This document shows positions 1-27,934 of a stretch of 64,000 bases of DNA, piece after piece (positions within the stretch are counted from its first letter, which is position 1; each line of letters opens with the position of its first letter). The DNA lies in contig CAKAKS010000062.1 of NCBI GenBank assembly GCA_916700875.1, positions 534,001 to 598,000 on the forward strand, given 5' to 3'. The notes under the pieces were generated by a model, which worked only from the letters and a program-made list of their open reading frames with translations, did no database searches and had not been told where the DNA came from. The position numbers were made by a program, and so were the translations under genes. Source of the stretch: Sebastes aleutianus (Eukaryota; Chordata; Actinopteri; Perciformes; Sebastidae).

Positions 1-1
1 C

Positions 2-1196
2 CTCCCCACCTCTCTGGACCCTCTCCAGCTTGCATACCCCCCCAACCGCTCCACCGACGATGCTATTTCACAAACCCTGCACTCAGCCCTATCTAACCTG
101 GACACTGGGGGCACTTATGTTAGAATGCTGTTCATTGATTTCAGTTCAGCATTCAACACTATCATCCCCCAGAAGCTGATTGGAAAACTTTCCCTGCTGG
201 GTATCGACACCTCCCTCTGCAATTGGATCCTGGACTTTCTGACACAGAGACCACAGACTGTACGGAGAAGCAGCAGAACATCAGGTACCATCACGCTGAG
301 CAAGGGTTCCCCCCAGGGCTGCGTGCTCAGTCCACTGCTGTTCACACTGCTGACCCACGACTATGCTGCCAAGTCCATATCCAACCACATCATTAAGTTT
401 ACTGATGACACGACGGTAGTCCTCATCAGCAACAATTATGAAACACCTTACAGAGAGGAAGTGGAGTAACTGGTGAGCTGGTGCAAGGACAACAACCTAT
501 CTCTTAATGTCGAAAAAACTAAAGAGATGGTTGTGGACTTCAGGAGGAGGACCGCTGACCACTCTCCACTGCTCATCAGTGGTTCCACAGTAGAGAGGGT
601 CAAGAGCACCAAGTTTCTTGGTGTGCACATCTCCGACGACCTCACCTGGCACATGAACACCAACTCTGTAGCCAAGAAGGCACAGCGACGCCTCCACTTC
701 CTGCGGAGAATGAAGAGAGCCAGCCTACCACCGCCCATCCTTACCATGATGGTAACCGTGTGGTTTGGGAACTGCAAAGCAGCGGAACACAAGACCCTAC
801 AACGCATAGTGAGGACAGCTGAGAACATCAAACGTGTTTCTCTCCCCTCCATCCAGGACATCTTTCAGGGGCGCTGTGTAACCAGAGCTTCTTCCATTGT
901 AAAGGACCCCTCACACCCCTCACAGACTGTTTACACCTCTGCCATCAGGCAGGAGGTTTCGCAGCATCAGAACCACCACTACTAGGTTCATCATAACCAC
1001 CACTGCTAGGTTCATCACAACCACCACTGCTAGGTTCATCACAACCACCACTGCTAGGTTCATCACAACCACCACTGCTAGGTTCATCACAACCACCACT
1101 GCTAGGTTCATCACAACCACCACTGCTAGGTTCTGCAACAGCCTTTTGCCCCAAGCTGTCAGATCACTAAATATCCTGCTGCTATCCACCACATAA
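2..1196 (+). pseudogene. LINE ORF2 reverse transcriptase, broken
   Basis: The reading frame is open from base 2 and shows LAYPPNRSTDD, FIDFSSAFNTI, GSPQGCVLSPLLFTLLTHD and FTDDTTV. The last is the catalytic box, with F-T-D-D where Y/F-A-D-D is usual. An in-frame TAA at 467-469 interrupts the thumb just before VSWCKDNN. A one-base shift between about 905 and 939 moves the rest into the next frame, where LPSGRRF and later RFCNSLLPQAVRSLN continue to a stop at 1194-1196. The C-terminal segment is expanded by an in-frame 24-bp tandem repeat. With a stop, a frameshift and no 5' end, the copy is inactive. It lacks the endonuclease domain within the window. Confidence 0.85.
984..1132 (+). repeat. 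24-bp minisatellite inside LINE ORF2
   Basis: Six consecutive 24-bp units (AGGTTCATCACAACCACCAC plus TGCT) start at 984, 1008, 1032, 1056, 1080 and 1104. The next unit changes to AGGTTCTGC at 1128. The length is a multiple of three, and in the downstream LINE frame each unit reads as eight residues (RFITTTTA), so the expansion kept the frame. Confidence 0.9.
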
Positions 1197-1599
1197 ACAC
1201 TTCATCCCCCCCCCCACACCCCTCTCATATCCATGACCCCTCCCTCCCTACGTCTCATGCTGGACATGAAACAGACATTTCAGGTCTACTATGCACTGTC
1301 ACTTCTATTTATCTATTTAGTAGGTATTTATAAAAGGAGAATTACTGGAGAGTCATGTGGTTTTTATATATAGTACTTTTAAAGACCTGATTGTTTTTTT
1401 TACTCTGTTAATCGTCCTGTCATCCACTTTTTATTCTGCTGCACTATTGCACTTTGTTCACTGTGTTATGTTCCATGTCTGTGACTATGTTTTTGTATGT
1501 CTGTGTTTGCACCCTGGTCCGCGAGCAATGACATTTCGTTTTAGCCGTGTACTGTGTATTTGGAAAAAATAACAATAAAGTTGAACTTGAACTTGAGAA

Positions 1600-2345
1600 G
1601 GGCTGAAGCTGGAGAGCAGGAAATTTGTGCAAGCAACAATATAGCTGAGTGCAAGCAACAATATAGCTGAGTGCAAGCAAAAATATAGCTGAGTGCAAGC
1701 AACAATATATCGGATGGCAAGCAATGATATATCGGAGCGCAAGCAACAATATATCCGAGAGCAGGCAACAATATATGGGAGTGCAAGCAACAATATATCC
1801 GAGAGCAAGCAACAATATACCCGAGAGCAAGCAACAATATATCCGAGTGAAAGCAACAATATAGCTGAGTGCAAGCAACAATATATCTGAGTACAAACAA
1901 TAATATATCGGAGTACATGCAATAATATATCCAAGAGCAAGCAACAATATATCCAAGAGCAAGCAACAATATATGGGAGTGCAAGCAACAATATAGCTGA
2001 GTGCAAGCAACAATATATTGGAGTACAAACAATAATATATCGGAGTACATGCAATAATATATCCGAGAGCAAGCAACAATATATCCAAGAGCAAGCAACA
2101 ATATATGGGAGTGCAAGCAACAATATAGCTGAGTGCAAGCAACAATATATCTGAGTGCAAGCAACAATATATCGGAGTGCAAGCAACAATATATCGGAGC
2201 AGAAGCCGAGCTAATCTAAGGGCAAGCAGGGCCTATCTGAGTGTGAGGACAGGATTTAGAGGGAAACCATTACAAAATCTGAACGTGAAATCAATAAGTC
2301 ATGCTCTCAAATTAAAAGACCACGTTATTGAAAGTTACGAAAAAA
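1600..2345 (+). mobile_element. satellite-bearing MITE, copy A (partial)
   Basis: A tandem array is followed by a unique arm (2200-2345). The arm matches, in reverse complement, the arm at 11780-11932: both contain GGCAAGCAGGGCCTATCTGA-like and GTGAAATCAAT segments and an AAATT-AAAGACCACG block. The left end abuts the LINE 3' tail, and the terminal inverted repeat seen in copy B is not preserved. The element is non-coding; long open frames on the minus strand here come from the repeat itself. Confidence 0.75.
1627..2205 (+). repeat. 21-22 bp AT-rich satellite array
   Basis: About 27 units of roughly GAGTGCAAGCAACAATATAT with variants (CCGAGAGC, GGAGTACA, CTGAGTGC). The same unit occurs in opposite orientation at 13558-13940. 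A higher-order repeat of about 125 bp is visible: the block from GGAGTGCAAGC through CATGCAATAATATATC recurs within 1860-2120. Confidence 0.92.
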
Positions 2346-3139
2346 GCTGCATATGATAATGACCTGTTCCATTCACCAGCATATAAAACCTGAGATTACT
2401 GAACATCACCTCAGACTTTAGTCGTTTGGACCTGCAGACTCCAACGGGGAGATTTGAGGAATCCAACTGTTACATTAAACTTGATTCCTCTTGACCGTTT
2501 AACCAGAGAAGGCATCAAAAAAGCATATTGCCAATATATGATGAAATATGACTCGTGCAGCCCCAACTACAACATCAACATGTGCAACACTGAGTTGAGT
2601 GAATGATTAGTGTCTAAGTGTGAAAGACAGGACTCAGTTAGCAGCACAGCCCCAAGTTAGTAGTGTCCTACCGCCAGTTCACAGCCCAAGCTAAACAATA
2701 ACCCCACAAACTAAATTACTGGCTTTTAGTCTGTTGCTTTGCAGGCCACTGTGAAGCTGAGCATTGTTATCCTCAAACTAAACTAAAAGTTAGCTAGTTA
2801 TTAGGACTACTATAGAATCTATTGGGTGCCTCTATCAGGAGGCTAATAATGCTACCAATACTAATGAAGCCAGTATTGTTTAAAGTCCCAGTGTCTAAGC
2901 CAGGACTGGGGGTGAAATGGGCCCATTAGTGCTCATCTAGATGCTCTTCTTGCCCCTAATGGATATTAGACATAATAATTAGACTAATGTCATTTTGGAA
3001 CTAAACTTCACAGGACTTGTAGACCAACATAATTATTATTCTTGAACATAATCATGAAATTATAAAATTATAATTATATTTGGTATTGACTGCTTATGGT
3101 GTTGACAATCAGCTGGTAAGGCAGCACTGACTAACTTGA
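2346..3139. other. no gene recognised
   Basis: AT-rich intergenic DNA downstream of the zinc-finger gene. I see no exon, no array and no clear transposon ends. Confidence 0.5.
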
Positions 3140-3174
3140 TAGATTGTCATCTAACGATGCTTCATTTTGGCTCC

Positions 3175-3597
3175 TGAGCTAAAGTGTGTCAGTGTGCTGA
3201 CTTGATTATGACTTGCCCCAAACTGCATGTGATTATCATAAAGGGGGCATGTCTGTAAAGGGGAGACTCGTGGGTACCCATAGAACCCATTTACATTCAC
3301 GTATCTGAAGGTCAGAGGTCAAGGGACCCCTTTGAAAATCACCATGACAGTTTTTCCTTGCCAACATTTAGTGTCAGTTTGGAGCGTTATTTAACCTCCT
3401 TCATGACAAGCTAGTATGACATGGTTGGTACCGATGGATTCATCAGGTTTACTAGTTTCATTTGATACTGATCTTCACTGTACGTTTAAAATTGAGCCGC
3501 TACAACCTAAAAATCACAAGTTGCGTTAAAGAAATTAGTGGCGTTAAAATTAATTTGCATAACCGCATTATTATCCCGTTAACTTTGACAGCCCTAG
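3175..3597 (-). mobile_element. interspersed repeat ending AGGGCTGTCAAAGTTAACGG
   Basis: On the minus strand the copy begins AGGGCTGTCAAAGTTAACGG and runs through an AACGC-rich terminal block, TTGTAGCGGCTCAATTTTAA and TGACCTCTGACCTTCAGATA. The same family recurs at 15905-16190, 17707-17930, 49240-49470, 52676-52790 and 62697-63050, each truncated differently. It has no coding capacity and is probably a non-autonomous DNA transposon; I cannot assign a superfamily. Confidence 0.7.
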
Positions 3598-3980
3598 TTA
3601 AAACATCGATGTGATGCACTTAAAGGTCTAATTAAGGGACTCAAAATATTGTCTCCTATATATACGGGTATTAGTAGTTGGTCAGTACAGTACTTGACTG
3701 CGTGTGCAGGTCATTTTCCAGCTTCTTATGTAGTAGCTATGAGCTGCCAATACTAAAAATACCGACAGACTCACCACTTGGTGTCTTTTTAAACTGCAAA
3801 AAAGACACAATCCACCTGCTCTATTTATCGTTACAGCCACACGTTTAACCTGCCTACAGTTGCTAAAATCTAAACGTGAGTAGGCTGCTAACAGCACTGA
3901 CCGTGCCCTCAATTTTATGGGGACAACTGAGCACAGGGAGGTCATAGTGATGGGACATTTTAACTGTCCTGTCACTACAA

Positions 3981-3986
3981 TTTATT
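3981..3986 (-). promoter_or_regulatory. possible poly(A) signal, zinc-finger gene
   Basis: AATAAA on the minus strand about 270 bp past the proposed stop codon at 4256-4258. It fits as the 3' end of the zinc-finger gene, but other AATAAA words exist further away. Confidence 0.3.
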
Positions 3987-4255
3987 TCAATGACATTGTA
4001 GAAACCCACTTCCATCAGTGCCCCAGAAATATCTGAAATGAAAACAGCAGACAAAAAGTCAACTTTAAGAAGACAGCTAAGACTGTGTCCACCAGGTGCC
4101 TCTACAGATAGCAGCACCTATCTTTATCTGAACTTGCTACTATTCTAACAGTTATCCGTCCTGTCCTCAGTCAAGAGGAGGAAAGACATGAGCTGTGAGC
4201 AGAGGCTCCCGGTGGACACATGAAGCGTTACAGTATTAGTCCCTCTCTCCTCATG

Positions 4256-21020
<16,765 letters not shown>

Positions 21021-21406
21021 GGCGGCCATATTGAAGCATACGGGTCCTTACCGCCGCCTGCTGGGCTGGAGGGGTAACCACGGGCTGTGGTCAACGCACA
21101 CTTATGGCTATTCATATGTTTTTTTCCTAAATGTTTTAACAGATAAGGTATAAAATATAATTATTTTCATTCCATGCTACTTTATACTTCTGCCTGACTA
21201 CAATTCAGAGAGAAATATTGCACCTTTACCTTTATCTGACAGCTATTAGTCTACTAGTAGCTTTACAAATCAAGATTTTACACACAAAATGTGTGATGAA
21301 CTAGTAAAATATCACTCACTCAAACCACCCGTCAATATAACCTACACATGATGTATATAATAATGCATAAAGAAGCATTTTACCAATATTACATCTTTTT
21401 ACTTAA

Positions 21407-21994
21407 AGCTTCAGTAGGCAGTATATTTTTGGCATCATATGGCTAAAATCCCATAATAACCTTTCAGCATATTGTAATTCAAGTGTTCTGAGAGAAAACT
21501 AGACTTCTGCACCTCCTCATGGCTCTGTTTTCAGGCTTTAGAACATCTAGCCCGTGACGGGAGACTTTGACCAATCACAGGTCATTTCGGAGAGAGAGCG
21601 TTCCTATTGGCTCTGCTCCGGCTGGGGGGCAGTGCTTGGTATTTCCTCAACAGATCTCAACATGGTTGCCGGGTCACAAACTTTCTCATTTTACAGCTAA
21701 ACAGTATACTACAAGATGATTCTGAGAACATGTGAGGAGAGAAATAGGCATTACAGTAACAGAGTATTGATTCAGATTTGATCAGCGCTGCCTAGTTTGA
21801 CTGTTTGATCAGAGTTGGTGAGTGATTGACAGCTGATCAGAGATGGCAGACTCCAGATCAGCTCTGATTGGTTGTCTTCCTCCAGTCTGTGAAATCTTGC
21901 AGATGCCGTTAAGAGCACCGGAGGACACTGATATTTGATAAAAATAACATTTTTAATCATATTTGCTACAATCTGCCTACTGCTGCTTTAAGTG
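21407..21994. mobile_element. MITE with TTAAAGC ends
   Basis: The left end TTAAAGCTTCAGTAGGCAG and the right end CTGCCTACTGCTGCTTTAA are inverted repeats. The body has TTGACAGCTGATCAGAGATG. A partial inverted copy is at 45560-45830. It lies in the spacer between the divergent zinc-finger and NLR genes. Confidence 0.75.
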
Positions 21995-21999
21995 TTTTT

Positions 22000-22872
22000 C
22001 ATTGCATGAAGATTACTTGTAATGGAGTATTTTTGCACTGTGATATTTTGGTCATGCAAAGTTTTATTATTTCATTAAGTAAATCATGTTTACTTGATTT
22101 AGTGCTCAATGTGTCTTTCATTTTTCAGATTTCAGATTTTCTTTACATTTAGTAAAAATGTAAAGAAATATTTGCTAAATTTCAGTCTTAATAAGTTTTT
22201 ATTTTTTATAAGAGTTCATTTGAGAATGTATTTCTACAAAGCATGTTAAACATGGGAAGTTGATGGTATTTAACCCATGCGGTGTAACTGAACGCACTCA
22301 TTTCTGTCTGACAGATGGTCACGGTTAATAAGATGACAGACATGGTTTTATTTGTAGGCTAATGGTGAATATGATAGATGTCTGTAGCGGGTTTTGTGCC
22401 ACTTGATTTGATCAGTCTGGATGACTCAGAGAGGAGAGACGTGCAGCGAGAACGCCCCAGGGAGCAAGACCCCTGAATATTAATGAATTAATATCAATTT
22501 TGACTTAGAAAAGTTCACAGTTCTATCAGTTAAAGTTATAGTACCTTTATAGGAGTAGCCCATAACATGTGTACCTTTTTAAAGCAATTTGAAATAAATA
22601 TTTTTTTATTTATTTGTTTGCATTTCAGAAAATGTTTTATGTAAAACCCAGAATGTAATATGTATTTTAGATGCACTAAATGGGTTTAGTTTTAACAGAT
22701 ATTATTGTATTCAATTTAAGCAATGAAAATGTAGATTTTTCTAAAAAAGGAAACCAATTAGTTGTTTATTTTAAGAGACCCGTCCTATTTTCTCTATATT
22801 TTCTCTCCGATTACTCGATGTAATAATCAGTAGAATACTTGATTACTAGAATAATGGATAGCTGCTGCAGCC
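22000..22872. other. AT-rich spacer, nothing recognised
   Basis: Spacer between the two divergent genes. I see no exon or element ends. Confidence 0.5.
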
Positions 22873-23165
22873 CTTCTTTAAGGGGAAGTTAACAATGACA
22901 ACAAACACAGGGACAAAGAAACAAGGTGATATTTAGACTAGATTGACTGAAATGTTCCATATAATCTGATGACAAAAAAAGACTAAAATACCAACAGTTT
23001 TTATTGACCAACTATACTATATAAATAGTTCCGGTTTTCTTTGACCTCGACAAAACTAAAATTCCCAGACTTTTAGTCGTCTAAAACTTGACTAACAAAA
23101 CAGGATGAGGTTGAATTGATATGATAACAACTGAGGACATTTGACACAGGTCTAAGACCTAAATA

Positions 23166-23198
<33 letters not shown>

Positions 23199-23242
23199 TG
23201 ACAAAATTAACACTACAACAAGAATTGTTAATCGATTTCTAT
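22873..23242 (+). repeat. interspersed repeat, uninterrupted copy
   Basis: The same sequence as 14223-15115 without the inserted MITE; it contains an (AAT)n run at about 23166-23199. It serves as the empty-site reference. Confidence 0.8.
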
Positions 23243-23575
23243 GTTTTTTTGTTTTGTTATTTTTATTTATAATTTTTAATATAAACAATGACTGTGGCAG
23301 CAATGATTCAACATAAGCATGCAAACAGGTTCAGATTATTACCACAAAGATTCAATCATCCAGACATAATCTGTTCAAGCTCTTATATAATAGAGACAGG
23401 ATATATATATTACAGCTGTTTATAAGTAGAAGATGAGGAAGAGGAGAGTTAATGTTCCCCCAGAAGGCCTGATTCAGGTCAAACACACACTGCTCTGGGT
23501 ACTACTAGTAGATACTGATGTCATTTTAGTGTTGTAATTTTCCTCATCGACCTCCAGCAAACCATGTATATATAC

Positions 23576-24460
23576 ACCGATCAGCCATAACATGATGACC
23601 ACCTGCCTAATATTCAGTAGGTCCCCCTTTTGCCGCCAAAACACCCCTGACCCATGGAGGCATGGACTCCACTAGACCTCTGAAGGTCTGCTGTGGTATC
23701 TGGCACCAAGCCATCAGTAGCTAGATCCTTGAAGTCCTGGAAGTTGCGAGGTGGGGCCTCCGTGGATCGGACTTGTTTGTCCAGCATATCCCACAGATGC
23801 TCCATCGGATTGAGATCTGGAGAATTTGGAGGCCGAGTCAACACCTCCAACTCGTTGCCATCCACATGATGTCAAAGAAAACATGATTCATCAGACCGGG
23901 CCAGCTTCTTCCATCGCTCCGTGGTCCAGTTCTGATGCTCACTCATTGAAGGCGCTTTTGGTGGTGGAAAAGGGTCAGCACGGGCACCCTGACCGGTCCC
24001 CATATGCAACAAACTGCTCCTCACTGTGTGTTCTGACACCTTCTATCAGAACCAGCATTAACTCTTTCAGCAGTTTGAGCTCCAGTAGCTCTTCTATTGG
24101 ATCAGACAACACGGGCCAGCCTTCGCTCCCCACGTGCATCAATGAGCCTCGGGTCTGACCCTGTCGCCGGTTCACCGGTTCTCCTTCCTTGGACCACTTT
24201 TGGTGGGTCCTGACCACTGCAGACCGGGAACATCCCACAAGAGCTGCAGTTCTGGAGATGCTCTGACCCGGTCGTCTAGACAGCTCTATTTGGCCCTCGT
24301 CAAAGTCTCTCACATCCTTACACTGGCCCATTATTTCTACTTCCAACACAAAGTCAAAATGTTCACTTGCTGTCTAACCACTGCCAGGTGCCATGGTAAC
24401 CAGATAATCCCTTATTCACTTCACCTGTTAGTGGTCTGAATGTTATGGCTGATCGATGTA
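23576..24460 (-). mobile_element. Tc1-like element, internally deleted
   Basis: Inverted ends CGATCAGCCATAACATGATG and, inverted, CGATCAGCCATAACATTCAG. The minus strand encodes the transposase N-terminus (DFDEGQIELSRRPGQSISRT, GCSRSAVVRTHQKWSKEGE) and the C-terminal DDE end (PNSPDLNPMEHLWDMLDKQV), but the middle with both catalytic Asp residues is missing. At about 0.9 kb it is roughly half of full length and inactive. Confidence 0.88.
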
Positions 24461-24574
24461 TACTACTGTAGAACTAAAGACTTTTCTTTAACAGTTGGTG
24501 AATGAACGATGTCTGGGTGTTGATGTTGGACTCTGATGATGTTTATTGGCTGTAAATGTTTTCCAAGGCTCCTC

Positions 24575-24720
24575 TTTATAGTAGCGATGCGGATGATTAG
24601 ATTTCATCATAAAATGGTCTGTGGTTTGATACAAAGGTCAGTATAATACAGTAAAGCCTTTATTCAGTCTAACACTTTCATTAGAGGAGCTGCTGCTGCC
24701 TCAAACACTCTGGGCACAAC
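24575..24720 (+). promoter_or_regulatory. possible NLR promoter and non-coding first exon
   Basis: A weak TATA-like TTTATAGTA at 24575-24583 lies upstream of a stretch ending in a consensus donor, CACAAC/GTGAGT at 24720/24721. The next exon, with the start codon, begins at 24899. This is inferred from position and the donor only. Confidence 0.35.
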
Positions 24721-24898
24721 GTGAGTAACTGTTACTCGGATCATTTATCTGTTTACTGTGAATTGTCCTTCCAGAAATATTCTATTCTATATGTCTATTT
24801 TTGTGTTTTGCTTTGTTCATATAAATTCTCAAATATTTTCTTTGTTCTCTGTTTGTCTCTCTCTTTTCTCTGCCCTTTACTTTCACTGACTGTCTCAG

Positions 24899-24924
24899 CA
24901 GCAGCTTCATTTCAACATGGAAAG
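24899..24924 (+). CDS. NLR start exon
   Basis: Acceptor TGACTGTCTCAG, then 18 nt of leader and ATG GAA AG before the donor GTAATA. The two spare bases fit the one-base phase of the next exon (AG/C, Ser). The start was chosen on this phase match and a good acceptor; it is the least certain exon of the model. Confidence 0.55.
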
Positions 24925-27879
24925 GTAATATTTACTATTAATGATACCACCTTATTCTTGAACTAAGTCATCATTCTTATTAACTGTAATAAGACAAGAG
25001 GTAAAAGTGGGTTTGTATTATTAGTGCTGTTAATATTATGAACATAACCATGTTTCAGAGCTGACGATATGAAACAGAAAGGCTGCTCTCTTTAGATGAT
25101 TCAGTTACATTACAGCATTTGATACGTGCTTCACAAAACAACCTGAGATGTGATTTCTGGACTCTGATATGGTTGAGGTCCACGGGTTTGGACTTTGATA
25201 CTCAAGCTAGTTGACAGTTTATTGTTATATAGTCTGATTATTCTAGTCAAGACCTCCTCTATCACATTTAGTTTGACAAGTTGCTGCAGTGGCTGCAGTT
25301 CATTGATAACAGTGACCTGTGAGATGGGTCACTTTCACAAAGATAGACTCTTAGATCCATCCATCCATCCATCCGTCCGTTCGTCCGTCCGTCCGTCCGT
25401 CGTCCGTCCATCCATCCATCCATCCATCCATCCATCCATCACACAGAACTGTATTTCTTGATTATCATATAGGGGACATATCATGAAAAACTCACTTTAT
25501 CCATCTGGGTATCTGGAGTTCCTACCAACCCACAAACTGTGAAATCAGACAACCAGTCAGTTTATTATGGGCTGTCTAAATCAGAAAACATGGGATTTAA
25601 CCAGCCAATCAGATCTGGCTCCCCTTCCTATGTCACATGCAGCTCATTAGAATATACCACCCACAACTGGAGAAATACCTTTGCAAAGGTGCACCATGTT
25701 TTTCTCTCCAGCCAATCAGAGCAGGGCTTTAACATTCAATGTGGAAGAAAGCACATAAAAACATCTAGAGGATTAATAGGGGCTTAGTGCCCTTACAACA
25801 TTCTATAAAAAGCAGCACAGTAACAGCTGACAGTGAGAGTCATTGATCACCACCGGCCCAGAAGAAGAATAAGAAGAAAGGCACTTTATTAATTAATTAA
25901 TTAAGAAATTACATTTTTTCACTCTGTTATATTTGACATAGTACACACAAACATGCCCTACTGGGACGTTGTGACAGACAGGACTGATAACATCGATGAC
26001 GCAGCACTTGCTATCTCAGGATACATAACATTCTGCGAGGACATGATTATTCCAAAAAAGACTATCATGGTCTTTTCGAACAACAAGCCTTGGGTGACTC
26101 CAGAGTTAAAGCAACTTCTTAATGAGAAAAAGTGCCTGTTTAGGTTGGGTGGAAGCAAAGAGGAAAAGAAGTTAGCACAGAAAAAGATTACAAGCAAGAC
26201 TATTGAGTGCAAGACAGCATATAAACATAAATTAGAGGTTTTCTTTAAAGAGGACGCCAGGAAAGTATGGCAAGGGCTACAAACAATTACAGCATATAAG
26301 CCCAAGAGTCACAGTATGATGGTTGATAATGACCTTGATATGGAGGTATGGAAGTAAGGGACATGGTGAATTCAGACATCCAAATCTCTATACATCATGT
26401 CGGATCCCATTTTAGACGTGTAAACCCTAGTAAAGTACACGGGCTAGACTATATTAGTTGCAAGGCACTGCGGGCATGCGTGGATCAGTTGGCACAACCT
26501 TTTCAGAGGCTGTTCCAGCAGTCAATAGACACGGGAGTTATCCCTAATCTGTGGAAAAGATCAACAATTGTGCCAGTGCCAAAAAATAATAGACCTAAAG
26601 AACTTAACGATCTGTGCTCTGTTGTTTTAACATCCGCAGCAATGAAATGTTTTGAAAAAATCTTGTCAAAGCAACTTCTTTCTGAGGTCTCATCTTCTCT
26701 AGACCCTAACCAATTTGCTTACCGAGCAGAGAAAGGTGTTGAAGATGCGCTGCTGACTTTGACTAATAACATCTTTGAGCATCTGGAACAAGCCCAGAGC
26801 CTGGTCAAAATTGTGTTCATAGATTTCATCAGCGCGTTCAATACGATCCAACCACATCTCATGGTGAGCAAACTGGTGCATCTGGGAGTGAATCCAAAAC
26901 TTATTATATGGATTCATGATTTTTTGTCTTCCTCTAAAACTAGTAATACAGGCGCCCCCCAGGGGTGCGTTCTGTCCCCTATCTTATATACTTTGTATAC
27001 CAACGACTGTCAGGCATCTGCCTCAGCTTATTCTTATTTTAAATATGCCGACGACACAGCATTGGTTGGATTTTTAAAATCTGAAAATTCAGCAGTGGAA
27101 GGTTTTGAGAGGGAAATACAGAGCTTTATCCAATGGTGCTCAGATGCTCTTGAGGTCAACGTTAAAAAAACGAAAGAGATGGTCATAAATTTTAGTAAGA
27201 ATAAGATAACAGTTCCTCCTGCCAAGATTAAGGGAGAATTAGTTGAGCAGGTCTCAAGTTATAAATACCCTGGAGCTGAAATCGGTGACCACTTAAAATT
27301 CAGTGTATGTGCACAAAGTAAGTCTAATAAACTACAACAGAGGCTGTTCTTTCTTAGGAAATTGATTCATTTTAGAGTTGAACGTTGTATTCTTCAAATG
27401 TTTGACAATACTGTTTTGCAGTCTTTCGGTCTGATTTGCACCTTTGGTAATATGCGTGCTCAAGATCATGTCAAACTGCAGCGCATGATCAAGACAGCAG
27501 GCAGGATCATTGGGATCGATCAGGTGTCTGCAGCACAGCTGTATAGGGACCTTATTCTAAAAAAAGCAGATCAGATCCTCAAAGATCCTACCCATCCTCT
27601 CCATCAGAAATTCAAAAGGAGTAGCAGATCAATAGCAGATTCCTGCTGAAAAAATTAGAACAACGAGGTAAAGCAAATCTTTTGTGCCGACGGCAATTAG
27701 ACTTCTAAACGAGAGGTAAATAGGCTGTAGCCCACCCTATACTGTATACTGTTTTGGACGGTGTTTCTCTGTATACTAAGACTGTCGGATTGCACTTTGT
27801 ATAGAGTTTATATTTTATATTGTGGAGGGTGTATCTTTTTATTTTTTTTTGTACTGGCGGTATTGTACTGGATGTTCTG

Positions 27880-27934
<55 letters not shown>

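Larger units (their letters stand above)
1..1597 (+). mobile_element. 5'-truncated L2/Rex1-like LINE
   Basis: This is the 3' part of a non-LTR retrotransposon entering from the left edge. It holds the reverse-transcriptase part of ORF2, a 3' UTR of about 400 bp and a typical LINE 3' terminus (AATAAAGTTGAACTTGAACT) ending near 1597, where a satellite-bearing element begins. The style of the RT motifs places it in the L2/Rex1 side of the CR1-like LINEs; the exact family is an inference. Confidence 0.88.

Noticed and set aside
1444..2189. Three overlapping long open frames on the minus strand (about 210-238 codons)
   Set aside because: They are produced by the 21-22 bp satellite, whose units lack stops in these frames; all three frames read similar Cys/Leu/Tyr repeats. 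No start context or homology.
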